From Paracoccus acridae (GTDB taxonomy: Bacteria; Pseudomonadota; Alphaproteobacteria; Rhodobacterales; Rhodobacteraceae): a stretch of DNA of 64,000 nucleotides. Position 1 is the first letter of the stretch; each line of letters begins with the position of its first letter. A program made the position numbers and the translations under genes. The stretch is taken from assembly GCF_014642735.1 (NCBI RefSeq), contig NZ_BMIV01000012.1, positions 1-64,000 of the forward strand, written 5' to 3'. Positions 33,954 to 41,951 of this stretch are shown here, piece after piece. Under the pieces are notes generated by a model. The model did no database searches. It was given only the letters and a program-made list of their open reading frames with translations, and was not told where the DNA came from.

Positions 33954-33978
33954 AACGCTGCTGCCATGCCTGGGTTCC
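33954..33978 (-). promoter_or_regulatory. Perfect EcfG-type promoter for the SDR-GH15 operon
   Basis: On the minus strand, GGAAC (33978-33974), exactly 16 bases, CGTT (33957-33954). This is the full general stress consensus, upstream of the SDR start at 33878 with a leader of about 70 bases. Confidence 0.7.
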
Positions 33979-34061
33979 CGGTCCTTTCCAGAGCCCACAC
34001 CTCGTGCTGGCTTGCTGACCCGAATGGGTTGGTTTCAACCAGCCACCTTCCTGTTCAGAGG

Positions 34062-34080
34062 GAGCGGCCCGCCAGGGCGA
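34062..34080. repeat. Copy 1 of a 19-base repeated element
   Basis: AGCGGCCCGCCAGGGCGAG occurs here and again at 35704-35722. Both copies lie just downstream of a minus-strand gene. In this copy the right arm of the hairpin is lost, so it cannot fold as the other does. Confidence 0.55.
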
Positions 34081-34123
34081 GATGCGACAGCATCAAACCC
34101 CCCGTTCCGGCAGTCGTGACAGA

Positions 34124-34549
34124 TCACCTGAAGGGGTCCGTCGCATCCGCCGGACCCGGCAGAAGGAACCGCGGGGCCAGGGAAGCGGCAAGGACGGCAC
34201 CGAGCGTATCCATGACGATGTCGATAACGGTGTCATCCTTGCCCTTGATGACATCGCCCGGCGCCAGCAGGTCGAAGCCCCATTCGGCAACTTCCCACCA
34301 GGCGCCGATAGCGATGCCGAGGCTGGCGATCAGCAGGATGAAGAGCAGGGGCTGTCCTGGGCGCAGGACCGGCGGGCAGACGAAAAGCGCAAGCCACAGC
34401 GTCAGCGCGAAAAGCGTGGCAGCATGCAGCACCCGGTCAAACCACCAGAACGCGGCATAAAGGTCGAAGGCGTAGCCCGCCACGTTGGCCGCAAGCAGAA
34501 GCGCCGCGAAGCCCCAGGCTATGGTACGTCCCTGCGCAGTGGCGTGCAT
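34124..34549 (-). CDS. DUF2238-like membrane protein
   Basis: 141 residues with four predicted TM helices. Conserved polar residues at helix ends, WWFDRVLHAATLFAL, AWWEVAEWGFDLLAP and DDTVIDIVMDTLGAVLA, follow the D..H...E..D..D..G pattern of the DUF2238/YjdF group. Function unknown. ATG 34549 follows GGGGGAATACG; a longer frame to 34597 adds residues without support. Two boxes resembling an EcfG promoter stand near 34648-34673 with an 18-base spacer, too long to accept. Confidence 0.7.
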   Translation of the reverse strand: MHATAQGRTIAWGFAALLLAANVAGYAFDLYAAFWWFDRVLHAATLFALTLWLALFVCPPVLRPGQPLLFILLIASLGIAIGAWWEVAEWGFDLLAPGDVIKGKDDTVIDIVMDTLGAVLAASLAPRFLLPGPADATDPFR

Positions 34550-34798
34550 TCGTATTCCCCCTGTTTCGAGGCACCAGACAAGCGGCGCCCAATTCAATGC
34601 CCAACCCTAAAGGGCGGGACTGTCACGGGCTTCTCTGGTCTGCGAACCCCGCGCAAAGTCCCGGCCGTTCCTTAGGCAATCTTCGCCAGCATGCGCACGC
34701 CGCTATCGTGCAGGCCGTCGTCGGGCCAGTGACGGCGTTCGTCTGGATCATCTACTCAACGTCTTCCTGGAAAGCATGCGCTGCCGCGGACCACTTCA

Positions 34799-35563
34799 TC
34801 AAAGCATGAGCAGCAGCGCGGCGTAACCTGCGGCTCCGGCCGCGAAGGCCCAGAAGCGGCTTTGCCGCTCACTCGGCACCTCTTCCTTGAGCACGTTGAG
34901 CACGACTCCGCCGCCGAGAAAGGCGGTCAGCGTCGCTATGGCCGCCTCGTGCACTTCGGTGACGAGGCCAAGGAGCCAGCCCCCGATGACCGCTGCAGCA
35001 AGTATCCACCGCCCGATCTGGCGGTAGGGCGCCTTGTAGTCCTCGTGGAGCCCGTAATCGGTCACCACGAAGTGCAGCGCCATGGCGGTAGCGAAGAACG
35101 CCAAGCTGCTGAGCGTCATCTGCTCGCGGTGCAAAAGCAGGTAGCCCACCAAGAGGTTGTAGACCGCGAAGGAGGCCATGTGAATCCAGAACACCCGTGA
35201 ACTGGTGGCCGCTTCCATGTCTGACCCGCGCCCGCCGTTTACCTGCTCGCCCGCGCGCTTCGAGCGCGAGGTTTGCGCAAGGCGGTGAAGGCCGTAGAAG
35301 GTGAGGAGACCTGCCAATGCGATCAGAAAGACGTGCCGCTCGGCCGGGATCAGGGTGCCCTCCCCTCCAACCGCCTCGGCGACTTTCTCCTGGCTTGCTG
35401 CGAGTTCGGGCATGAAGTGGACAAAGACGTAGGCCACCGACACGCCTCCTGCGAGCGATAGCCAGACGCTGCGCGGGGTACCCTCCAGGAACCTGAGTCT
35501 TGGCGTGACAACGTGGACCAGAACCAACAGCGCCAAGCCGGCAAGGGAAGCAAGGCCAATCAT
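34799..35563 (-). CDS. Polytopic membrane protein, ZIP-like
   Basis: 254 residues with about eight TM helices. His-containing helices YVFVHFMPELAASQEKVAEA, HVFLIALAGLLTFYGLHRLA and TEVHEAAIATLTAFLGGGVV resemble the metal-site helices of ZIP transporters, but the canonical HNxxD signature is not seen. It could be a divergent metal transporter or another integral protein. ATG 35563 follows GGAGAGTA. It stands alone between DUF2238 and PRC-barrel genes on the same strand. Confidence 0.6.
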   Translation of the reverse strand: MIGLASLAGLALLVLVHVVTPRLRFLEGTPRSVWLSLAGGVSVAYVFVHFMPELAASQEKVAEAVGGEGTLIPAERHVFLIALAGLLTFYGLHRLAQTSRSKRAGEQVNGGRGSDMEAATSSRVFWIHMASFAVYNLLVGYLLLHREQMTLSSLAFFATAMALHFVVTDYGLHEDYKAPYRQIGRWILAAAVIGGWLLGLVTEVHEAAIATLTAFLGGGVVLNVLKEEVPSERQSRFWAFAAGAAGYAALLLML

Positions 35564-35702
35564 TACTCTCCGTGCATCCTTTGTCCACGTCAGACCTGCG
35601 CCTGACCACCGACGCATCGACGGTCAGGCGCCCGAGGCCCAGTTGATGCCACATCGCCAAGGAGTCGGCGTCATTGAGCATTCTTCCCTCCTCCTTCGCG
35701 GG

Positions 35703-35728
35703 AAGCGGCCCGCCAGGGCGAGCCGCTT
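35703..35728 (-). terminator. Hairpin downstream of the PRC-barrel gene (repeat copy 2)
   Basis: AAGCGGC ... GCCGCTT arms (35703-35709, 35722-35728) with an additional inner CGC/GCG pairing form a stable hairpin 13 bases after the PRC-barrel stop. It contains the 19-base repeat also seen at 34062-34080. There is no strong T run, so the terminator role is inferred from position. Confidence 0.5.
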
Positions 35729-35740
35729 GTTCCTGGAAAA

Positions 35741-36505
35741 TCAGTCGTGGATCTGTTCTATGTCGAAGGGCTCGAGCGCTTCGACCTCGTCGCGCTCGTA
35801 AGGCAGATCGTAGAACCCGCTGCCGGGGTTCCAGCCATGATCATAGCCATAATAGGGATAGGCGTAGTAGCCTCCGCCGCCCCAGCCCACATCCGGACTC
35901 ACCACCACGGCCGCGACCTTTCCATCACGTACGATCAGGTCGTCGATATAGCCGTAGTTGGCGAAGCCATCCCCGTCCTTCAGGCGCGCGTAGTCCCCGA
36001 TAAGCTCGCCTGCACGCCAGACGCGGCGTCCAGTATCGACCACACCCGCTCCATCGCCTTCGACTTCCTCGACGTCTGAAGTGGCATCACTGGCGGTGAC
36101 CACCTCATCCGTGAAGAGCGTGAAGTCTTCGATCGTCTCCTGCGTGAACGGGATCTCGATGCCGTCATCCCACTTGGACGCTTCAACCATGTCCCACGGG
36201 ATGTTCACATGGGTGTCGCCGAGTTCGAAAAAGCCGCCCACTTCGGCCACAACCGACAAGACCTGCCCGTCCTGGCCGATCAAGACGTTCTCCACGTCAC
36301 CGATGTCATCGCCCGTGGGACCCTTTACGTCGGAACCGATCATGTCATCGACGCTGATGCCGTTCGTGTAGAGTTCATCATACCGCCAGTCTGCCAGCGG
36401 AACGATCTCGGCCTCGATCTTCGCCTCCTGGGCCGTTGCCATACCGGCGAGCCCTGATGCGAGGGCGGAGGCCGCCATAAGAAGTCTCATCTGTGTTGCA
36501 CGCAT
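35741..36505 (-). CDS. Exported double PRC-barrel protein
   Basis: 254 residues. Signal peptide (MRATQMRLLMAASALASGLAGMATA). Two PRC-barrel modules: residues 55-120 (IGSDVKGPTGDDIGDVENVL, GGFFELGDTHVNIPWDMVEA) and 165-230 (LIGDYARLKDGDGFANYGYI, DDLIVRDGKVAAVVVSPDVG). The tail is rich in Tyr and Gly (GGGGYYAYPYYGYDHGW). Exported PRC proteins are common in alphaproteobacteria and often linked to envelope stress. ATG 36505 follows AGGAGACACTTCC. The shared long operator (36664-36708) lies about 160 bases upstream. Confidence 0.8.
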   Translation of the reverse strand: MRATQMRLLMAASALASGLAGMATAQEAKIEAEIVPLADWRYDELYTNGISVDDMIGSDVKGPTGDDIGDVENVLIGQDGQVLSVVAEVGGFFELGDTHVNIPWDMVEASKWDDGIEIPFTQETIEDFTLFTDEVVTASDATSDVEEVEGDGAGVVDTGRRVWRAGELIGDYARLKDGDGFANYGYIDDLIVRDGKVAAVVVSPDVGWGGGGYYAYPYYGYDHGWNPGSGFYDLPYERDEVEALEPFDIEQIHD

Positions 36506-36663
36506 GGAAGTGTCTCCTGTGTTGGCTTTCACCAGGACTCGTGCAAGGAAGCTTCGCGGACAAAGACACAGAAGCCGAAACACCTCGACCTGCTCTACTT
36601 AATGCTCCCGCAATTTCCTTGTGCTGGTGTTCATGCACCCTGTGTAACCCGAACCGGCGTTTG

Positions 36664-36708
36664 GAATTCGCGGTGTGTTTGTCGAGGCTGTGACAGGCTG
36701 TGACAGAC
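36664..36708. promoter_or_regulatory. Long regulatory site, copy 1 (two-component regulon)
   Basis: GAATTCG at the left edge is followed by GTGTGTTTGTCGAGGCTGTG and a direct repeat GGCTGTGACA-GGCTGTGACA. The inverse of this block recurs at 39085-39130. Paired 10-bp direct repeats are what OmpR-family regulators bind. It lies between the PRC-barrel gene and the response regulator gene, able to serve both. Confidence 0.65.
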
Positions 36709-36813
36709 GGACCCCGCCGACACATTCTGTCACCACTTTCCTGAGAATTCTTCGAGCAGTGGCTGCATACTTGGGGAAGAATGGAGCAGCGGGATAGAAG
36801 GAGGGCGGGAGAG

Positions 36814-37527
36814 ATGTCGAACCATCACATTCTGATTGTCGATGATGATCCAGAGATCCGCGATCTCGTGTCACAAGTCATCTCGGCAGATGGCTATCAG
36901 GCCAGCCAGGCCCCGAATGTACGATCAGCCCAGCGTTTGCTTGAAGAAGGCTCGGTGGATCTCATGGTCCTTGATCTCATGCTGCCGGGCAAGGACGGCC
37001 TCACCTTCTGCCGCGAACTGCGAGCGACCGGGGTCACAACCCCGATCATCATGCTGACTGCGAAAGGAGACGACTTCGACCGCATCCTGGGTCTCGAAAT
37101 GGGGGCCGACGATTATCTTCCAAAGCCCTTCCACGGGCGCGAACTGCTGGCCCGGATCAAGGCCGTGCTGCGGCGGAGCACCAGCCCGAGCCCGGCACCT
37201 CAGGAACCAACCTCCAGGTTCATTTCCTTCGACGGATGGCGTCTCGATACCGGCAAGCGGGAGTTGATCTCGGCAGACGAGATCGTTGTCCAGCTGAGCA
37301 GCGCGGAATACGAACTGCTGATCGCCTTTCTCACCTGGCCACAGGTGGTGCTGTCGCGTGAAAAGCTTCTGGACGCCACCCATGGTCGCTCTGCCGTCAT
37401 ATCGGATCGCAGCATCGATATCCAGGTCAGCCGGCTGCGGCGCAAGCTGGGCGACGACCCGCGCGAGCCGCGCATCATCAAGACGATCTGGGGCGACGGC
37501 TATCTGTTTACGCCGGACGCGGCCTGA
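36814..37527 (+). CDS. OmpR-family response regulator
   Basis: 237 residues. The receiver domain begins HILIVDDDPEIRDLVSQVIS (acidic pocket), has LMVLDLMLPGKDGLTFC with the phosphorylated Asp and DYLPKPFHGRELLARIKAVL with the conserved Lys. The C-terminal winged helix is LSSAEYELLIAFLTWPQVVL, SDRSIDIQVSRLRRKLGDDP, IKTIWGDGYLFTP. ATG 36814 (MSNHHILIVDD) follows GGGAGAG; a start at 36781 would add 11 residues before the receiver. Its stop overlaps the kinase start by one base. Confidence 0.92.
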   Translation: MSNHHILIVDDDPEIRDLVSQVISADGYQASQAPNVRSAQRLLEEGSVDLMVLDLMLPGKDGLTFCRELRATGVTTPIIMLTAKGDDFDRILGLEMGADDYLPKPFHGRELLARIKAVLRRSTSPSPAPQEPTSRFISFDGWRLDTGKRELISADEIVVQLSSAEYELLIAFLTWPQVVLSREKLLDATHGRSAVISDRSIDIQVSRLRRKLGDDPREPRIIKTIWGDGYLFTPDAA

Positions 37528-38909
37528 TGGCCCTTTATTCCAGCATGCGGTTCCAGACTGCCGTGATCATCATTGCCAGTTTCATTTTGTCCCACGTCGC
37601 CGGCTTGTTCTTCTATGCCCTCGATCGCCGGGATACGCTTGCGATCACCGAGGCTGTGGATCGGGCCGAAAGAGCCGCAGACATCAGCCGCCTCTTGCAT
37701 GAGCTGCCTGCGGACTGGCACGATAACATTGCCTCCTTCTCAGATACTCGCAACTTTCGTGTCTGGTTGTCTGATGAGCCAGCCGTGGCCGTGCCGGACC
37801 CGACAAAGACCGAACGCGACATCACCGCCTATCTTCGGACCCAGGTGCCGCGCATTGCCGAAGGTGACCTGCGTGTTCGCTTCATCGAAGAAGAGGGATA
37901 TCAACTCGACCCTCCACCATTCGATCCATCGGGTCGGGCCGGATCACCGTCCTATGCCCGCAACCTTCCCGACGAAGGGTCCGCATTGGCAATCTCGATG
38001 CGGCATGACGTTGACAAATGGATCAACTTCATCGGTCTTCTCAGTATCCAGCCAACGTCATTGCCGGGCCTGTTTCTGGCCAACATCATCTCAAGTGCGA
38101 TTGCGATCGCACTGGTTGCGTTCTGGCTGGTGAGGCGGGTCACACAACCGCTTGCCCGTCTTTCCGAAGCGGCCGAGCGCCTGGGGCGCAATCTGTTCTC
38201 GATGCCACTTCCCGTTTCCGGCCCAAGCGAAGTCGTGTTGGCCGCAACGGCCTTCAACAAGATGCAGCGCAGGTTGATCCGCCTCATCCGCGGCAGGACC
38301 GAATTTCTGGCCGCTATTTCCCATGACTTGAGAACTCCGATCACGCAGATCAGGTTGCGCAGCGAAATGATGCCTGCCTCGCCCGAACGCGACAAAAATT
38401 TGCGCGCGCTCGATGACATTGACGCCATAATCGGCACCTTTCTGAACTACGCCCGTACATCGGACCCAGCTGAGCCCAAAAGCCGCATCGATCTTGGAGC
38501 CCTGGTGGCCAGCATCTGCGATGATCTGGCTGACAGTGGCGCAACCATCGGCTGCGACTGCGCCTCCGGCGTCATCATCTCGTGCAAGCGTGTCGGCATC
38601 AAGCGTGCCGTAACGAACCTGATCGAGAACGCCCTCAAGTACGGCCAAGAGGCCCATGTGAGAACATATCGTGCCAAGCACGCTGCCGTCATTTCGGTGG
38701 AGGATCGCGGACCTGGCATTCCTGCATCTCAGCTCGAAGGTGTGTTCCTGCCCTTCAACCGTGGCGACAAATCCCGCTCCGCCGCCTTCGAGGGAATTGG
38801 GCTGGGCCTGAGTATTGCACAAGCCATAGCCGAGGATCATGGCGGCGAGGTGCGGTTGATCAACCGCCGCGAGGGGGGGCTTCGCGCCGAACTCGTTCTT
38901 CCCTTGTGA
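37527..38909 (+). CDS. Sensor histidine kinase
   Basis: 460 residues. TM1 near the N-terminus (AVIIIASFILSHVAGLFFYA), a periplasmic domain of about 150 residues, TM2 (LFLANIISSAIAIALVAFWL), HAMP, then the dimerisation box FLAAISHDLRTPITQ (phosphorylated His), the N box RAVTNLIENALKYGQ, EDRGPGIPA (G1) and FEGIGLGLSIAQAIAEDHG (G2). Its start codon overlaps the regulator's stop (TGATG). The periplasmic domain is unlike known ligand folds, so the signal is unknown; neighbouring exported proteins suggest envelope or ion stress. Confidence 0.9.
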   Translation: MALYSSMRFQTAVIIIASFILSHVAGLFFYALDRRDTLAITEAVDRAERAADISRLLHELPADWHDNIASFSDTRNFRVWLSDEPAVAVPDPTKTERDITAYLRTQVPRIAEGDLRVRFIEEEGYQLDPPPFDPSGRAGSPSYARNLPDEGSALAISMRHDVDKWINFIGLLSIQPTSLPGLFLANIISSAIAIALVAFWLVRRVTQPLARLSEAAERLGRNLFSMPLPVSGPSEVVLAATAFNKMQRRLIRLIRGRTEFLAAISHDLRTPITQIRLRSEMMPASPERDKNLRALDDIDAIIGTFLNYARTSDPAEPKSRIDLGALVASICDDLADSGATIGCDCASGVIISCKRVGIKRAVTNLIENALKYGQEAHVRTYRAKHAAVISVEDRGPGIPASQLEGVFLPFNRGDKSRSAAFEGIGLGLSIAQAIAEDHGGEVRLINRREGGLRAELVLPL

Positions 38910-39084
38910 CCGATATTGGGAGTACGGGCCTCATATGAGGGGTGTGAGCAACTTCTGCCACTGTGCAGAACGCCCCTTCTGGTCACCTTCATATTGATTC
39001 GTTTTCTGCCGAACGGCCAGGAACTGGCGGTGCGCTGACATCGGTTTTCCAGAAGCAAATGACGTCAAAATGTATCAGCAGCCG

Positions 39085-39130
39085 TGTCTGTCATATGCTG
39101 TCACAGCCTCGACAAACACATAGCGAATTC
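39085..39130. promoter_or_regulatory. Long regulatory site, copy 2
   Basis: Contains CTGTCACAGCCTCGACAAAC and ends GCGAATTC, the inverse of the site at 36664-36708, with identical blocks over about 30 bases. It lies 110 bases before the PpiC-like gene in the same orientation that copy 1 has toward the PRC-barrel gene. In the same gap a perfect palindrome CCTCATATGAGG (38929-38940) follows the kinase stop. Confidence 0.65.
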
Positions 39131-39240
39131 AGCGTCCAAACATCGCCTACCTTGGTTCCGCGACCACTCTACCGGTGCGGCTTCAGCTCTCTTGTGGGCA
39201 GACCGCACGTTTTGCAAACCAAAACCGAAAGGAGATGGAA

Positions 39241-40131
39241 ATGGCTTTCGCTGCCGTTTGCGCACAGACAAGATTGATGAATTCCGCCGCCGTCGCACTG
39301 CTCAGCCTTCCTCTCTGGGCAGGCGCTGTTCTGGCTCAAGATACCCCAGATCCCAAAGCTCAAGGAGACACGGGCGCCGAGCAGGCGCAGCCTTTGGAAT
39401 CAGCGCAAGGTGCTGATGGGCAGTCGTCTTCGGGCGCTGTTACCGATGGACTGCTTGCAACCATTGGCGGCGTGGAGATCCGCAATTCCGATGTGCTGAC
39501 AGCAATCGGCGCACTTCCTCCGCCGCTTACCGCCCACCCGCCCGAGATCGTGGCGTCTCTCGTACTCCAGCAGTTGCTTCTGCGTGAAGCGATCGTGCAA
39601 AAAGCACGCTCTCAAAACCTGGCTCAGGATCCCGAGGTCCAGTCGCTGGTCTCAAAGGCCACGCAGGCAGCCGAGAAACACGCGCTCGTGCAGGTTTGGC
39701 TGCAACGAGAACTTGAGAGCCGTGTAACGCCGGATAATGTGGAGCAGGCGTATGCGGCGCTGCAGGCGGTTTCCACCAATGAGGTGCCGCCGCTGGAGCA
39801 GTTGCGCCCACAGCTCGAGGAAGGTCTTCGCCGCCAAGCTGTCGAGGAGATCGAAACCTCTCTTCTGACCGGGGCGGACATCACCTTCTATGGGCCAGAC
39901 GGAAAGCCGCGCTCCGGGCAACAAGCAACTGGTGACCAGGACGCCGATGGCGCTGCCGCCACGACAGGCCAGCCACAACAGGGCGCAGCCATGGACCCTG
40001 CCAGCACGACTGACCAGACCCAAGCAAAAACGGATCAGGCCGGCGGCGATAGCCAGACAGGCGGTGCCCCGACCGCCCCCGGCGCATCGGAAAAAGGGGC
40101 CGGAGGTGCTGAGACCACTACCGGCAACTGA
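39241..40131 (+). CDS. Periplasmic SurA_N/PpiC-like protein
   Basis: 296 residues. Signal peptide (AAVALLSLPLWAGAVLAQ). Residues 70-190 resemble the helical SurA N-terminal chaperone region: IGGVEIRNSDVLTAIGALPP, EIVASLVLQQLLLREAIVQK, ALVQVWLQRELESRVTPDNV. No complete parvulin isomerase domain follows. The C-terminal third is a disordered Gly/Gln/Ala/Asp-rich tail. AAAGGAG (39227-39233) is too close for ATG 39235 but right for ATG 39241, which fixes the start. It may be a periplasmic folding helper, first of three exported proteins. Confidence 0.65.
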   Translation: MAFAAVCAQTRLMNSAAVALLSLPLWAGAVLAQDTPDPKAQGDTGAEQAQPLESAQGADGQSSSGAVTDGLLATIGGVEIRNSDVLTAIGALPPPLTAHPPEIVASLVLQQLLLREAIVQKARSQNLAQDPEVQSLVSKATQAAEKHALVQVWLQRELESRVTPDNVEQAYAALQAVSTNEVPPLEQLRPQLEEGLRRQAVEEIETSLLTGADITFYGPDGKPRSGQQATGDQDADGAAATTGQPQQGAAMDPASTTDQTQAKTDQAGGDSQTGGAPTAPGASEKGAGGAETTTGN

Positions 40132-40163
40132 AACCGCCGCTCAGCCAATTTGGAGGAAAGATC

Positions 40164-40856
40164 ATGCTGAACTACAAGAAACTGCCCGGAGCCGGCTTGC
40201 TGGCCTTGTTTCTATGCACCGCGCCAGCCTTGGCCCAGTCCGTCTGGGAAGAGGAGGCCTGGGACGCCGACACCGACGGCCTGCTGAGTGTCGAGGAGTT
40301 CCGCGAGGGCTTCCGTGAGCGGGTCAACTTTGCCGACTGGGATGATGATGGCGATGGCGTGCTGTCCGAAGAGGAGTTCGGCAGTGGGATCTACAGCCGG
40401 TATGATACCGACTCGACGGAGGCTGTTGAAGTAACAGAATACGGCGCTTTCGAACGTGATTTCGGCGACGAGGGCTTTTGGCGCTTCCACGGTGAGCAAG
40501 TGGTCGAGGCTGGGGAGGAGGCAGAAGTCGGCGCCGGCGAGGAGGTCGCGGATACTGAGACAGTCGCCAGTAACGCTGTCCCTGAGGGCGAAGAACCGGT
40601 TGAGGAAGGAGCCAGCTTCGAGGCTTGGGATGTTGATGGTGACGGCGTCATTCTCGGCAATGAATTCCAGACCGGCTTCCAGACATGGGGTACGTTCACA
40701 GAGTTCGACACGACAGCCGATGGTGGGATCAGCGAAGACGAGCTCACCCAAGGGATCTTCGATCGGTATGACGCCGATGGCACCGGCTTTATCGAAGAGC
40801 CGGAGCTCGCTGATATCGGCGACGACATGGGCGACGGCGGCTTCTGGGACGTCTGA
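40164..40856 (+). CDS. Periplasmic protein with six EF-hand loops
   Basis: 230 residues. Signal peptide to about residue 24 (LLALFLCTAPALAQ). Six Asp-rich EF-hand-type loops at about 34-45, 60-71, 81-92, 156-167, 182-193 and 203-214 form two sets of three separated by a Glu/Val-rich linker (112-150), suggesting an internal duplication. Best loops: DADTDGLLSVEE, DVDGDGVILGNE, DADGTGFIEEPE. Probable calcium-binding or calcium-buffering protein in the periplasm. ATG 40164 follows TTGGAGG. It lies 32 bases after the PpiC-like gene, in the same operon. Confidence 0.8.
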   Translation: MLNYKKLPGAGLLALFLCTAPALAQSVWEEEAWDADTDGLLSVEEFREGFRERVNFADWDDDGDGVLSEEEFGSGIYSRYDTDSTEAVEVTEYGAFERDFGDEGFWRFHGEQVVEAGEEAEVGAGEEVADTETVASNAVPEGEEPVEEGASFEAWDVDGDGVILGNEFQTGFQTWGTFTEFDTTADGGISEDELTQGIFDRYDADGTGFIEEPELADIGDDMGDGGFWDV

Positions 40857-40865
40857 GCGCTCCGC

Positions 40866-40894
40866 GCAGAGAGGGTCTCGGAGGCCCTCTCTGC
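40866..40894 (+). terminator. Hairpin after the EF-hand gene
   Basis: A 10-bp perfect stem GCAGAGAGGG / CCCTCTCTGC sits 10 bases after the stop. There is no long T run, so termination may be partial. Confidence 0.6.
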
Positions 40895-41077
40895 TTGACC
40901 GGCAAGCTCGGTTTCAGAACACGGCAACACCCCGAAGGCTTCACAAGGATGTCCGGGACTCCTGGTCCGCAGCCTGACTGCAGTCGAATGTCCCCAGCAG
41001 AGGATTGTTCAAGGAGAGAACTGCAAGAGCCGGCACTTGGCTGGCGGAACCGACCAATTCACTCGGAGGAGATCACC

Positions 41078-41605
41078 ATGACAACGATGAACCGGAAGAT
41101 AGGCAGCCTGGCTGCTGCGGCGGCTTTCAGCCTTCCCTTGGCGGCTGGCCCATTGTGGGCGCAGCAGTCGCAAGACAGCACCTCGACGCACGCAGTGGGC
41201 AGCGAGGCTGCAAAGAGCCAGGCCGAAAAGGCGGGGGTGCGCAACGTCGAGGATGTAAAGGGCAGCAGTGTCCTGAAGGGAACCTCCGCGACAGACACCC
41301 TGATCTACATGATCGCCGGGCCTTCGGGAGAACTGCTTGCGCTTGCCGCGCCTCTTCCCGGGCCATCAGGGTCCTCGGGGGCGTCAGAAGCTCAGGCGGG
41401 TTCAACGGGCAGCGGAAGCGGCACTGAAAGCCAATCCACGTCCAGCAACGCTCCCCAAGCCGGAGAACCCGCCGAAAGCGGATACATGGCGACGCAGGCG
41501 CAGCCGGCGATGCCGAACATGTGGGATCCCGCGATGATCGAACGCGGCATGCGGCAGCTCGAACTTGGCACGCGTGCCGCTGCCGGCGAGATACCGAAGA
41601 ACTGA
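41078..41605 (+). CDS. Exported low-complexity protein
   Basis: 175 residues. Signal peptide (AAAAAFSLPLAAGPLWAQ). A short conserved-looking block (KAGVRNVEDVKGSSVLKGTS, ATDTLIYMIAGPSGELLALA) is followed by a Ser/Gly/Ala/Gln-rich tail and TQAQPAMPNMWDPAMIERGM near the end. The block with KSQAEKAGVRNVEDVKG resembles short motifs of PRC-associated exported proteins of the region, but no domain is assigned. ATG 41078 follows CGGAGGAG. It is the last exported gene of the two-component locus. Confidence 0.6.
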   Translation: MTTMNRKIGSLAAAAAFSLPLAAGPLWAQQSQDSTSTHAVGSEAAKSQAEKAGVRNVEDVKGSSVLKGTSATDTLIYMIAGPSGELLALAAPLPGPSGSSGASEAQAGSTGSGSGTESQSTSSNAPQAGEPAESGYMATQAQPAMPNMWDPAMIERGMRQLELGTRAAAGEIPKN

Positions 41606-41614
41606 TTTGCGCGC

Positions 41615-41638
41615 TGCCCCGGTCCCCGTGCCGGGGCA
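41615..41638 (+). terminator. GC hairpin after the exported protein gene
   Basis: An 8-bp stem TGCCCCGG / CCGGGGCA begins 10 bases after the stop, followed by CGTCATTTCC. Likely transcript end. The next 310 bases up to 41951 hold no other supported feature. Confidence 0.6.
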
Positions 41639-41951
41639 CGTCATTTCCGATCAGCAAGCAGAAGGCGAACGCTGCCCTCTCTCGGCCATCCCATTCAACC
41701 CTGACCGCGCCTGCAAGGCATCGCCTCGCCCGCTGGCGCCCTTGCAATGACGCCCTCAGGAAAGAATGCAAAATGGGACATCGGCACGATCTATCGGAAA
41801 ACCCCTGGCGCTCGTTTCTGACTGCTGGTCGCCACAACCATGGTCCTGGGCGGATGGGTCCACCGGCAACATTTTGCCGGTATTGACGGGTTCTGGTAAA
41901 AACGCCGTCAGCTGTGGTCACTGGTTGCAAGGCATGGTTAGGCTTCTCGTC

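Noticed and set aside
34648..34673. EcfG promoter for the DUF2238-like gene
   Set aside because: GTTCC is present, but an acceptable CGTT-like box occurs only with an 18-base spacer and one mismatch.
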